64,000 bases of DNA from Dehalococcoidia bacterium. GTDB taxonomy: Bacteria; Chloroflexota; Dehalococcoidia; Tepidiformales; Tepidiformaceae. Numbering within the stretch: position 1 is the first letter of the stretch; each line of letters starts with the position of its first letter. Shown piece by piece: positions 31,706-39,403 of this stretch. The notes beneath the pieces are model-generated. The model ran no database searches. It was not told the DNA's origin and saw only the letters and a program-made list of their open reading frames with translations. The translations under genes and the position numbers were made by a program. The stretch spans positions 1 to 64,000 of the forward strand of contig JAJDYW010000034.1 of NCBI GenBank assembly GCA_022824925.1. The letters run 5' to 3'.

Positions 31706-33031
31706 ATGTTCGAAGCGCTGACCGACAAGCTGCAGGGGGCGTTCCAGCGCTTCGGCAGCCGTGGCATCGTCACCGAGGAGGACCTGGACCGGGTTCTCCG
31801 TGATGTGCGCCTCGCGATGCTGGAGGCGGACGTCAACTTCCGCGTCGTGCGGCAGTTCACGTCGAGCGTGCGCGAGCAGGCGCTGGGCGCGGACGTGCTC
31901 AAGAGCCTGACCCCCGCTCAGCAGGTCATCGACATCGTCAACCGGGAGCTGGCGGACATCCTCGGGGGCGAGGCGGCGGAGCTGGCGAGCGCATCGCAGC
32001 CGCCCTCCGTGATCCTGATGGTGGGGCTGCAGGGGTCGGGCAAGACGACAACGGCGGCGAAGCTGGCGGCACGCCTGAAGAGCGACGGCAAGCGCCCCTT
32101 CCTCGTCGCCTGCGACATCTACCGGCCGGCGGCGGTCGAGCAGCTGGTGACGCTCGCGAAGAGCATCGACGTGCCTTGCTACGAGGAGGGCACGAGCGCG
32201 AAACCGGCGGAGATCGCCGACCGCGGCCTGGCGCAGGCGCAGCGCACGGCAGCCACGCACGTGCTCGTCGATACGGCCGGCCGCCTGCACGTCGACGAGA
32301 CGATGATGGCGGAGGTGGCCGACCTCCGGAAGCAGCTCGACCCGGCGGAGGTGCTGTTCGTGGCGGACGCCATGGCCGGGCAGGACGCGGTCACGGCGGC
32401 GAAGGAGTTCCACGAGCAGGTCGAGATCACGGGTGTGGTCCTGACGAAGCTAGACGGGGACGCGCGGGGCGGGGCGGCGCTCAGCATCCGCTCGGTGCTG
32501 GGCGTGCCGGTCAAGTTCATCGGGGTGGGGGAGCGCACGGACGCGCTCGAACCGTTCCACCCCGACCGCCTCGCGGGGCGCATCCTCGGCATGGGCGACA
32601 TGCTCAGCCTGATCGACAAGGCGAAGTCGACGATGGGCGAGGAGGACACGGACCGCTTCACGGAGAAGATGAAGGCGGGTTCGTTCGACCTGCAGGACTT
32701 CGTCGACCAGCTGCGACAGGTGCGGGAGATGGGGCCGATCGGGCAGCTGGTGCAGATGCTGCCGGGGTTCAACTCGATCAAGTCGCAGCTCAACGTCGAT
32801 TCGCTGGACGAGTCGTACTTCGGGCACGCGGAGGCGATCGTGCTCTCAATGACGCCGTGGGAGCGCCGCCACCCGGACCGCATCGACGGGAAGCGCCGGC
32901 GGCGCATCGCAGCTGGGAGCGGGACCATGCCGGCGGACGTGAATCGCCTGCTGAAGCAGTTCTTCGAGGCGCGCAAGCTGGCGAAGCAGATCAGCACGGG
33001 CAAGATGCCGGCGATCCCGGGGATGCGGTAG
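31706..33031 (+). CDS. ffh: Signal recognition particle protein Ffh (SRP54)
   Basis: A 441-aa SRP GTPase. The N domain starts M-F-E-A-L-T-D-K-L. The P-loop G-L-Q-G-S-G-K-T-T-T is near 107-116, D-T-A-G-R-L near 190, T-K-L-D-G-D-A-R-G-G near 248. The M domain begins near 325 and ends with the R-R-R-R-I-A-A-G-S-G RNA-binding motif. It heads the ffh-rpsP-khpA-rimM block. Confidence 0.97.
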   Translation: MFEALTDKLQGAFQRFGSRGIVTEEDLDRVLRDVRLAMLEADVNFRVVRQFTSSVREQALGADVLKSLTPAQQVIDIVNRELADILGGEAAELASASQPPSVILMVGLQGSGKTTTAAKLAARLKSDGKRPFLVACDIYRPAAVEQLVTLAKSIDVPCYEEGTSAKPAEIADRGLAQAQRTAATHVLVDTAGRLHVDETMMAEVADLRKQLDPAEVLFVADAMAGQDAVTAAKEFHEQVEITGVVLTKLDGDARGGAALSIRSVLGVPVKFIGVGERTDALEPFHPDRLAGRILGMGDMLSLIDKAKSTMGEEDTDRFTEKMKAGSFDLQDFVDQLRQVREMGPIGQLVQMLPGFNSIKSQLNVDSLDESYFGHAEAIVLSMTPWERRHPDRIDGKRRRRIAAGSGTMPADVNRLLKQFFEARKLAKQISTGKMPAIPGMR

Positions 33032-33092
33032 CGGGCGCGTAGCGGGGACGTGGGGTAGCATCCCGGACAGCGAAGACGAGAGGGATCGGCGA

Positions 33093-33494
33093 GTGCTGCG
33101 TATCCGGCTGCGACGGGTTGGGAAAAGGGGACAGGCGTACTACCGCGTGGTAGTGGCCGATCAGCGGTTTCCGCGGGACGGACGGTTCCTGGAGTCGCTG
33201 GGCGCCTACGACCCCCACAAGGACCCGCCCGAGTCGACGCTGAACGCCGAGCGCGCACGCGAGTGGCTGGCCAAGGGGGCGCAGCCCTCGGAGGCGGCGG
33301 AGAAGGTCCTGCGGCGCGCGGGCATCCTCAACGGCTCGGCCCCGGTAGCGGAAGCCGCCCCGGCGGTGGAAGCGGAGGCTGAGGCGCCCGCCGAAGACGA
33401 GGCTCCCACCGAAGACGAGGCCGCAAGCGAGGCTCCCGCCGAGAGCGAGAACGAGTCGGAGCCGGCCCTCGCGGCCGAGAGCGCGGAGGGCTAG
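33093..33494 (+). CDS. rpsP: 30S ribosomal protein S16 with long acidic tail
   Basis: A 133-aa protein. The first 80 or so residues are S16 (L-R-I-R-L-R-R-V-G-K-R-G-Q-A-Y-Y-R-V-V-V-A-D split across 2-23). The rest is an Ala/Glu-rich acidic extension of about 45 residues. GTG 33093 has a GAGGGA box upstream. Followed 2 bases later by khpA. Confidence 0.96.
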   Translation: MLRIRLRRVGKRGQAYYRVVVADQRFPRDGRFLESLGAYDPHKDPPESTLNAERAREWLAKGAQPSEAAEKVLRRAGILNGSAPVAEAAPAVEAEAEAPAEDEAPTEDEAASEAPAESENESEPALAAESAEG

Positions 33495-33496
33495 CA

Positions 33497-33739
33497 ATGG
33501 CATCGATGATGGCGAACCTGGTCGAGTACGTGGCCAAGGCGCTCGTGGACGAGCCGGACGAGGTGCGCGTGAGCGAGTACGACGACCACGGCCGCATCAT
33601 CGTGCACCTGGACGTGGCCGAGGACGACATCGGGCGCGTGATCGGGCGCGACGGGCGGATCGCGACGGCGATGCGCTCGCTGATCAAGGTGGCGGCCATC
33701 CGCGAGGACGTGCGCGTCGGCCTTGAGATCGGGGACTGA
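33497..33739 (+). CDS. khpA: KH-domain RNA-binding protein (KhpA)
   Basis: An 80-aa protein with the KH GxxG loop V-I-G-R-D-G-R-I-A near 48-56. KhpA proteins bind small RNAs and affect cell-wall growth. It lies in the usual position between rpsP and rimM. Confidence 0.92.
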   Translation: MASMMANLVEYVAKALVDEPDEVRVSEYDDHGRIIVHLDVAEDDIGRVIGRDGRIATAMRSLIKVAAIREDVRVGLEIGD

Positions 33740-34296
33740 CCGCGAGCGCGGCGCCCCCTCCTTCCCCTTCCTCCCCCGGCGGTCCCCCCGAGCCCCGCGA
33801 CGGCTTCGTCGCGGTCGGGCGCGTGCTGCGTCCGCACGGGAACGCGGGCGAGCTCCGCGTCCACGCCTTCAACCCGGAGCTCCCAAACCTGCAGCCGGGC
33901 GGCGACGTCTACCTGCTGGGCGAGCGGCGGCGCATCGAGCGGGTGCGCGAGGACCGCGGCCAGGTGCTGGTCGGGCTGGAGGGGCTCACCCGGCGCGGGG
34001 CGGTCGAGGAGATGCGCGGGGCCCTGCTCGAAGTGGCGGAGGAGGAGCTGCTGCGGGATGCGGACGAGCACTTCGTGTACGAACTGGTGGGCCTGGAGGT
34101 GGTCACGGACGGAGGGCGCACGCTGGGGCGCGTGAGCGAGGTGCTGAGCACGGGCGCGAACGACGTTTATGTCGTCAAGGGGCCGTCGGGCGAGGTGCTG
34201 GTACCGGCGATCGCGTCGGTCGTGCAAGCCATCGACGTCGCCGGCGGGCGGTTGTTCATTACGAACGCGGCAGTCCAGGTTGACGAAACGGCATAA
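33736..34296 (+). CDS. rimM: Ribosome maturation factor RimM, non-standard start
   Basis: A 16S processing factor that binds S19. V-A-V-G-R-V-L-R-P-H-G-N-A-G-E-L-R-V is the family start, and a PRC-barrel follows. The first ATG/GTG/TTG in frame is the GTG at 33823, which would cut into this motif, so translation should begin upstream. The only candidate after an in-frame stop at 33724 is CTG 33736, which overlaps the khpA stop as CTGA with GGGGA 1 base before it. A Pro/Ser-rich N-terminal tail of about 20 residues results. The family call is firm, the start is inferred. Confidence 0.85.
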   Translation: MTASAAPPPSPSSPGGPPEPRDGFVAVGRVLRPHGNAGELRVHAFNPELPNLQPGGDVYLLGERRRIERVREDRGQVLVGLEGLTRRGAVEEMRGALLEVAEEELLRDADEHFVYELVGLEVVTDGGRTLGRVSEVLSTGANDVYVVKGPSGEVLVPAIASVVQAIDVAGGRLFITNAAVQVDETA

Positions 34297-34301
34297 AACC
34301 A

Positions 34302-34330
34302 TTGAAAGGCCTTTACGCTCCGTTTAGACT
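34302..34330 (+). promoter_or_regulatory. Strong sigma70-type promoter
   Basis: TTGAAA at 34302-34307 and TAGACT at 34325-34330 with an exact 17-base spacer. The transcript would begin about 34337 and carry a 75-base structured leader before the 56-aa gene. Confidence 0.75.
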
Positions 34331-34342
34331 CCTACAGTCGTA

Positions 34343-34400
34343 CGGCGCCCGGCCGCCACGGGATGGGGTGAATCCCGGGTCGCGCGTCAGCCCAGTCGAG
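34343..34400 (+). promoter_or_regulatory. Structured 5' leader of the 56-aa gene
   Basis: The leader contains a GGGAT-GGGGTGA-ATCCC hairpin inside a longer GC stem (GCGCCC with GGGTCGC). It could be an unknown cis-regulatory RNA or merely a folded leader. It is not a recognised riboswitch class; a GGGGUGAAUC string recalls part of the ydaO leader but the rest is absent. Confidence 0.4.
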
Positions 34401-34411
34401 GGGGATTGGCG

Positions 34412-34582
34412 ATGGCGAAGGCCGAGTCGCTTCAAGTCGTAGGCAGCTGTGTCCACCACTGGATTCTGGACCCACCAAGAGGCGAGCTCACCTTCGGACG
34501 CTGCAAGAAGTGCGGCGAAGAGCGCCAGTTCACGGGCGAGACGAGCTACCGCATCGGTCGAGGTTCCTCCCGCCGGCGCTGA
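34412..34582 (+). CDS. 56-aa protein with a C-x2-C zinc-finger-like knuckle
   Basis: M-A-K-A-E-S start with a GAGGGGG box 7 bases upstream. The protein has Cys13, a H-H-W-I-L-D segment, and G-R-C-K-K-C-G-E-E-R-Q-F near 34-45. The two close Cys plus the upstream Cys/His pair could bind a metal. The C-terminus is basic (R-G-S-S-R-R-R). It has a promoter of its own and a structured leader. Family not recognised; possibly nucleic-acid- or ribosome-associated. Confidence 0.75.
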   Translation: MAKAESLQVVGSCVHHWILDPPRGELTFGRCKKCGEERQFTGETSYRIGRGSSRRR

Positions 34583-34607
34583 GCACCCCTCCTCTTTCCA
34601 CCTCCCC

Positions 34608-34640
34608 GGTGGCTCGTGGTTTGTGATGAGTGGCTAGTGC
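34608..34640 (+). repeat. Copy of a GTGGCT/GTGGCTAGT intergenic repeat
   Basis: GGTGGCTCGTGG...GAGTGGCTAGT here resembles GGTGGCTGGTGGCTAGT at 52778-52794. Similar words also occur inverted at 52835-52858. Both copies are intergenic. Confidence 0.4.
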
Positions 34641-34719
34641 CCGTGGATTCCCACGTCACCGGCGACCACGGCGCATTTGACGCCCCGAGAGGGCCGTCCC
34701 TACGATCGCGGGAGCCCGT

Positions 34720-34795
34720 GGGGACATAGCTCAGTTGGGAGAGCGCAGCGTTCGCAATGCTGAGGTCGGGGGTTCGACTCCCCCTGTCTCCACCA
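34720..34795 (+). tRNA. tRNA-Ala(CGC)
   Basis: A 76-nt tRNA. Acceptor GGGGACA/TGTCTCC, anticodon loop TTCGCAA (anticodon CGC, Ala codon GCG), GGGGG-TTCGACT-CCCCC T-arm and an encoded ACCA end. Confidence 0.97.
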
Positions 34796-34883
34796 ACCCA
34801 CCTGCCATCACGCGCAAGCGCCGAGGCGCGGCGCCACCGCGGGGAATGCCCCGCACGCCCAGGGGGCCCGATAGGAGAGAGCG

Positions 34884-36419
34884 ATGACGAAGACGGTGCA
34901 GGAGCGCCTCGCCGAGCTGAACGAACGCAAGGACGAGGCCCGCCTGGGCGGCGGCGAGCGCCGCATCGAGGCCCAGCACGGCCGCGGGAAGCTGACCGCG
35001 CGGGAGCGCATCGAGCTGTTGCTCGACGAGGGCACCTTCGAGGAGGTCGACTCGCTCGTGCGGCCGCGCGGCGCCGACCGCGGTCCCGAGGCGGTCGTGA
35101 CCGGCTGGGGCCACATCGATGGGCGCCCGGTCTACCTGTTCTCGTACGACTTCACCGTCTCCGGCGGCTCGCTGAGCGAGACCGTGGGGGAGAAGATCCT
35201 GAAGGTGATGGACCTGGCCCTGATGACGGGCGCGCCCATCATCGGCATCCAGGACTCGGGCGGGGCGCGCATCCAGGACGGCCCCGAGAGCCTGCGCGGC
35301 TTCGGCGAGATGTTCGCGATGAACACCCTCGCGAGCGGGGTGGTGCCGCAGATCAGCGTGATCATGGGGCCCTGCGCGGGCGGGGCGGTCTACAGCCCGG
35401 CCATCACCGACTTCATCTTCATGACGGCGGGCACGGGCCAGATGTACATCACCGGGCCGGACGTGATCCGCAACGTGACGGGCGAGGAGATCGACCACGA
35501 GACGCTGGGCGGGGCGAACATCCACGCATCGCGCTCGGGCGTGGCCCACTTCGCCATCGAGGGGGAGGAGGAGACCCTCTCGGAGGTCCGTCGGCTGCTT
35601 TCGTTCCTGCCTTCGAACAACGCCGAGGACGCGCCCTTCATCCCCACCGAGCACCCCACGCACCTGCCCGACGAAGAGCTGCTCACGATCGTCCCGGACG
35701 AGCCGAACCGGCCCTACGACGTGCGCGACATCATCTACCGCATCATCGACGACGGGGACTTCCTCGAGGTGCACGAGGCGTTCGCGCCCAACGTGGTCGT
35801 CGGCTTCGCGCGCATGGGCGGGCAGACGGTCGGGTTCGTGGGGAACCAGCCGACGCACCTGGCGGGCGTGCTCGATATCGAGGCGAGCCGCAAGGCGGCG
35901 CGCTTCGTGCGCACCTGCGACTGCTTCAACATCCCCATCATCACGCTGGTCGACATCCCCGGGTACCTGCCGGGCTCCTCGCAGGAGTACGGCGGCATCA
36001 TCACGCACGGGGCGAAGCTGCTGTTCGCCTACAGCGAGGCGACGGTGCCGAAGATCGCGGTCGTGCTGCGGAAAGCGTACGGCGGGGCCTACCTGGTCAT
36101 GTCGAGCAAGCACCTGCGGGGCGACATGAACTTCGCGTGGCCGGCGGCGGAGGTGGCGGTGATGGGTCCGGAGCAGGCAGTGGGCATCATCAACCGGCGC
36201 GAGATCGCGGAGGCGGACGACCCGGAGGCGAAACGGGACGAGCTGGCGGAGGACTTCAGCGCGCGCTTCGGAAACCCGTACATCCCGGCGGGGCGGGGCT
36301 TCGTCGACGACGTGATCGACCCGCGGGAGACGCGGGGGAAGATCGTGACGGCGCTGGAGATGCTGCGGAACAAGGCGGATCGCAACCCGCCGAAGAAGCA
36401 CGGCAACATCCCGCTGTAG
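34884..36419 (+). CDS. Acyl-CoA carboxyltransferase (12S/PccB-type) subunit
   Basis: A 511-aa carboxyltransferase with the crotonase-like double fold. S-G-G-A-R-I-Q near 132, and G-P-C-A-G-G-A-V-Y near 163, D-I-P-G-Y-L-P-G near 357 and A-Y-G-G-A-Y near 400 are the oxyanion motifs. It matches the 12S subunit of methylmalonyl-CoA carboxyltransferase and PccB. It lies with a pyruvate-carboxytransferase-type subunit and a biotin carrier, the order of transcarboxylase genes. The ATG has a GGAGAG box. Confidence 0.93.
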   Translation: MTKTVQERLAELNERKDEARLGGGERRIEAQHGRGKLTARERIELLLDEGTFEEVDSLVRPRGADRGPEAVVTGWGHIDGRPVYLFSYDFTVSGGSLSETVGEKILKVMDLALMTGAPIIGIQDSGGARIQDGPESLRGFGEMFAMNTLASGVVPQISVIMGPCAGGAVYSPAITDFIFMTAGTGQMYITGPDVIRNVTGEEIDHETLGGANIHASRSGVAHFAIEGEEETLSEVRRLLSFLPSNNAEDAPFIPTEHPTHLPDEELLTIVPDEPNRPYDVRDIIYRIIDDGDFLEVHEAFAPNVVVGFARMGGQTVGFVGNQPTHLAGVLDIEASRKAARFVRTCDCFNIPIITLVDIPGYLPGSSQEYGGIITHGAKLLFAYSEATVPKIAVVLRKAYGGAYLVMSSKHLRGDMNFAWPAAEVAVMGPEQAVGIINRREIAEADDPEAKRDELAEDFSARFGNPYIPAGRGFVDDVIDPRETRGKIVTALEMLRNKADRNPPKKHGNIPL

Positions 36420-36537
36420 CGATCGCCTGAACCGGGCCCTCCCGCACCCTTCGCGCCCCGCCCGCCGCTGGCCGTAAAGGGCGCTTGTGATAGTGTTCAC
36501 GGAAGGCCGCGAGCCGCCGCGAGGGACTTCGCCGAGC

Positions 36538-38034
36538 ATGGGCCAGGTACGCATCACCGAGACCGCCATCCGCGACGGGCACCAGTCGCTGCTGGCCACG
36601 CGCATGCGCACCGAGGATATGATTCCCGCCCTCGAACGCATGGACGCGATCGGCTACGGCAGCATCGAGTGCTGGGGCGGGGCGACCTTCGATACGGCCA
36701 TGCGCTTCCTGCTGGAAGACCCCTGGGAGCGCCTCCGCGAAGTCAAGAGCCGCCTCAAGAACACGCCCACGCAGATGCTCCTGCGCGGCCAGAACGCGGT
36801 CGGCTACCGGCACTACGCCGACGACGTCGTGCTCGAGTTCTGCGAGCGCGCCGTCGAGAACGGCATGGACATCTTCCGCATCTTCGATGCGCTCAACGAC
36901 ACCCGGAACCTCGAGACCGCCTTCGAAGGCGTGAGGCGCGCCGGCGGGCACGTGCAGGGCACGCTCTGCTACACGACGAGTCCGGTGCATACGGTCGAGA
37001 GCTTCGGCCAGCTCGCCGACCGGCTGGTCGAGATGGGCGCCGACTCGCTCTGCATCAAGGACATGGCGGGGCTGCTGTCCCCGGTCATGGCCGAGCGGCT
37101 GGTAACGCGCATCAAGCGCGACCACCCCGACGTTCCCCTGCAGCTCCACTGCCACGACACCTCGGGCTACTCGGAGATGGCGTACCTGCTGGCGGTGCGC
37201 GCCGGCGCGGACGCGATCGACACGGCCATCAGCCCGCTCGCGGGGGGCACCTCGCAGCCGGCCACGGAGACGCTCGTGGCGGCGCTGGGCGAGGACGACG
37301 ACAACGGCACCGGCATCGCCCTCGACGACCTCGTCGAGACGGCGGAGTACTTCGGCGGGGTCCGCCGCAAGTACTGGAAGCACGAGAGCAACCTGCTCGG
37401 CGTCGATGCGGGTGTGCTGCGGCACCAGGTGCCGGGCGGCATGATCTCGAACCTCGTGGGGCAGCTGCGGGACCAGGGCCAGGAAGCGAAGCTCGGCGAG
37501 GTGCTCGAGGAGAACGCGCGCGTGCGCGCGGACCTCGGCTACCCGCCGCTGGTGACGCCGAGCTCGCAGATCGTGGGCTCGCAGGCCGTGCTCAACGTGC
37601 TCACCGGCAAGCGCTACGGTGTCGTGACGAAGGAGACGCGCAACCTCGCGCAGGGGCTCTACGGGGAGACGGCCGAGCCCATCGCCAGGGAGGTGCTCGA
37701 CCTCATCCTGGGCGACGTTCCCCAGATCGACCACCGCCCCGCGGACGACCTCGAACCGGAGCTGGAGAGCGCGAAGGAGGAGATCGGCGACCTCGCCGAG
37801 AGCCCCGAGGACGTGCTCTCGTACGTGATGTTCCCCCAGCCGGCGAAGAAGTTCCTCGAGTGGCGGCGCGAAGGTGGCGGCCCCGAGCGCGAGCTCGTGG
37901 CGGCGGTCGTCGGCGCGATGGCGGTCAAGGACCGGGCGCAGGCGGCGGCGCGTCCCGCCCCGGCCCCTTCCGAGAACGGCTCCGCCCCGGGGGCGACGTG
38001 GCGCCAGTTCGGACGCATGAGGCAGATGCGGTAG
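36538..38034 (+). CDS. Pyruvate/oxaloacetate carboxyltransferase (5S/PycB-type) subunit
   Basis: A 498-aa TIM-barrel carboxyltransferase. T-A-I-R-D-G-H-Q-S-L-L-A-T-R near 8-21 holds the metal Asp, C-I-K-D-M-A-G near 178 the carbamylated Lys, and H-C-H-D-T-S-G near 208 the metal His residues. It moves CO2 between biotin and pyruvate/oxaloacetate. It ends 2 bases before the biotin carrier gene. ATG 36538 follows GAGGGA; an upstream GTG at 36487 is less likely. Confidence 0.93.
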   Translation: MGQVRITETAIRDGHQSLLATRMRTEDMIPALERMDAIGYGSIECWGGATFDTAMRFLLEDPWERLREVKSRLKNTPTQMLLRGQNAVGYRHYADDVVLEFCERAVENGMDIFRIFDALNDTRNLETAFEGVRRAGGHVQGTLCYTTSPVHTVESFGQLADRLVEMGADSLCIKDMAGLLSPVMAERLVTRIKRDHPDVPLQLHCHDTSGYSEMAYLLAVRAGADAIDTAISPLAGGTSQPATETLVAALGEDDDNGTGIALDDLVETAEYFGGVRRKYWKHESNLLGVDAGVLRHQVPGGMISNLVGQLRDQGQEAKLGEVLEENARVRADLGYPPLVTPSSQIVGSQAVLNVLTGKRYGVVTKETRNLAQGLYGETAEPIAREVLDLILGDVPQIDHRPADDLEPELESAKEEIGDLAESPEDVLSYVMFPQPAKKFLEWRREGGGPERELVAAVVGAMAVKDRAQAAARPAPAPSENGSAPGATWRQFGRMRQMR

Positions 38035-38036
38035 CC

Positions 38037-38555
38037 ATGGCGACGGTCACGATCGGCGGACGTTCCTACGAGGTCGAAGTACGCGGCGACACGGTCGTCG
38101 TGGACGGCGAGGAGTTCCCCGTCACGATCGCCCGCGGCGAGGCCTACGACACGGTCACGGCCGGGGCGGTGAGCTACCGCGTGGCCCTTCCCCCCGAGGG
38201 CGAGCGCGAGTCGGGCATGTCGATCGAGGTCGACCACCGGCCGTTCACGCTCGAGTACGAAGGGCGGCTGGGCGGCGGTCCCGCACGGCCGGCGCCGAAG
38301 GCCGCGAGCGCGGCAGCGGCGGCGCCCGCGATCTCGAACGTGCCGGGCGGCGTGCCCGCGCAGCTCTCCGGTAAGGTGCTGCGCGTGGCCGTGCAGCCGG
38401 GCGACGCCGTCGAGGCGGGCCAGCTGCTGGTGGTGCTCGAAGCGATGAAGATGGAGAACGAGGTCAACGCGCCCACGGCCGGCACGGTGAAAGAGGTGCC
38501 GGTGAGCGAAGGCGCGCAGGTGTCCGAGGGGCAGACCCTCGTGATCCTGGAGTAG
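38037..38555 (+). CDS. Biotin carboxyl carrier protein
   Basis: A 172-aa protein with a beta-rich N-terminal part, an Ala/Pro linker near 82-100 and the biotinyl domain, in which E-A-M-K-M-E-N carries the biotinylated Lys138. It completes the 12S-5S-1.3S set. No biotin carboxylase or sodium-pump beta subunit is nearby. Confidence 0.95.
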   Translation: MATVTIGGRSYEVEVRGDTVVVDGEEFPVTIARGEAYDTVTAGAVSYRVALPPEGERESGMSIEVDHRPFTLEYEGRLGGGPARPAPKAASAAAAAPAISNVPGGVPAQLSGKVLRVAVQPGDAVEAGQLLVVLEAMKMENEVNAPTAGTVKEVPVSEGAQVSEGQTLVILE

Positions 38556-38570
38556 GGAAAGGAGCGCTCG

Positions 38571-38993
38571 ATGCCGGTCAAGGAGCTGCGGGACCAGCGC
38601 CACGCGGGCACCGTCGCGGACATCGCCCAGGCGCGCTGCCCCTACCCGAGCGAGGAGCACCCGGAGCTGGAAACGCTCCTGAACATCCCCGAGCCGACCA
38701 TCTCCGTGGGCGAGTGGGAGGGCGAGCCGCTCTACCCGGACATCGTCGTCGTGCGGCGGCCGGGGCAGTGGCTGCAGTTCGTGGCGCAGGTCGAGACGGC
38801 CGACACGATGACGGACGAGCAGGCGGAGAAGAAGTGGCTGCCCTACTCGAAGATGGGCGAGCTGCTGCTCTACGTGCCCGCGGGGCAGGTGCAGCACGCG
38901 AAGAAGCTCTGCCGGAAGCACGGCATCAGCTACAAGGGCATCCGCACCTGGCGCTACCGGCCGGTGTGGGGCCTGACGATCGCCGAAGCGTAG
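38571..38993 (+). CDS. Unknown 140-aa protein, nuclease-fold-like
   Basis: Preceded by a GGAAAGGAG box. The segment Y-P-D-I-V-V-V near 60-66 followed by V-A-Q-V-E-T-A-D near 78-85 and W-L-P-Y-S near 95 has the outline of a PD-(D/E)XK domain (Asp then Glu-x-Thr), but lysine is missing. L-L-L-Y-V-P-A-G near 105 is a further strand. Function is unknown. It is followed by a HAD-like gene after 11 bases. Confidence 0.75.
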   Translation: MPVKELRDQRHAGTVADIAQARCPYPSEEHPELETLLNIPEPTISVGEWEGEPLYPDIVVVRRPGQWLQFVAQVETADTMTDEQAEKKWLPYSKMGELLLYVPAGQVQHAKKLCRKHGISYKGIRTWRYRPVWGLTIAEA

Positions 38994-39004
38994 CGGCCCG
39001 CTCG

Positions 39005-39394
39005 ATGTCCGAGTCTGCCCGCACCCTCAACGTCTTCTTCGACGTGGATCACACGCTGGTCTATACGACGCACGAGCAGAGCTCGCTGCGTCCGGGCGCG
39101 CACGAGGCGATGGCGCGGCTGAAGGACGCGGGCCACAGCATCTACGTGTGGTCGGCGGGCGGGCAGCTCTACAGCGAGCGCACGGTCGAGCGGTTCGGCC
39201 TCTCGGAGTGGGTCGACGGGTGCTTCGACAAGCACCCGCGGGTGGAGCCGCGCCCGGACCTGATCATCGACGACGACTGGTACCTGGTGGAGAAGTACGG
39301 GGGGTACTGCGTCTCGCAGTACAAGGAAGTGAACGAGAGCGACCGCGAGCTGCTGGAGATCGTGGACAAGCTGGCGGAGCGCGGGGACCTGTAG
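39005..39394 (+). CDS. Small HAD-like protein
   Basis: A 129-aa protein with motif I V-F-F-D-V-D-H-T-L-V near 11-19, V-W-S-A-G-G near 48-53 (motif II) and D-L-I-I-D-D-D-W near 88 (motif IV). It is short for a HAD phosphatase, with no cap. It is translated from the same strand between the unknown 140-aa protein and the mannosyltransferase-like gene. Confidence 0.82.
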   Translation: MSESARTLNVFFDVDHTLVYTTHEQSSLRPGAHEAMARLKDAGHSIYVWSAGGQLYSERTVERFGLSEWVDGCFDKHPRVEPRPDLIIDDDWYLVEKYGGYCVSQYKEVNESDRELLEIVDKLAERGDL

Positions 39395-39397
39395 CCT
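39392..39397 (+). promoter_or_regulatory. -10 box TAGCCT, leaderless arrangement
   Basis: Ends 6 bases before the ATG of the glycosyltransferase gene. It overlaps the previous stop codon. Confidence 0.4.
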
Positions 39398-39403
39398 TCC
39401 CGC

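Noticed and set aside
34343..34400. Cobalamin or full ydaO riboswitch
   Set aside because: Only a GGGGTGAATC string matches; the remaining conserved parts are missing.
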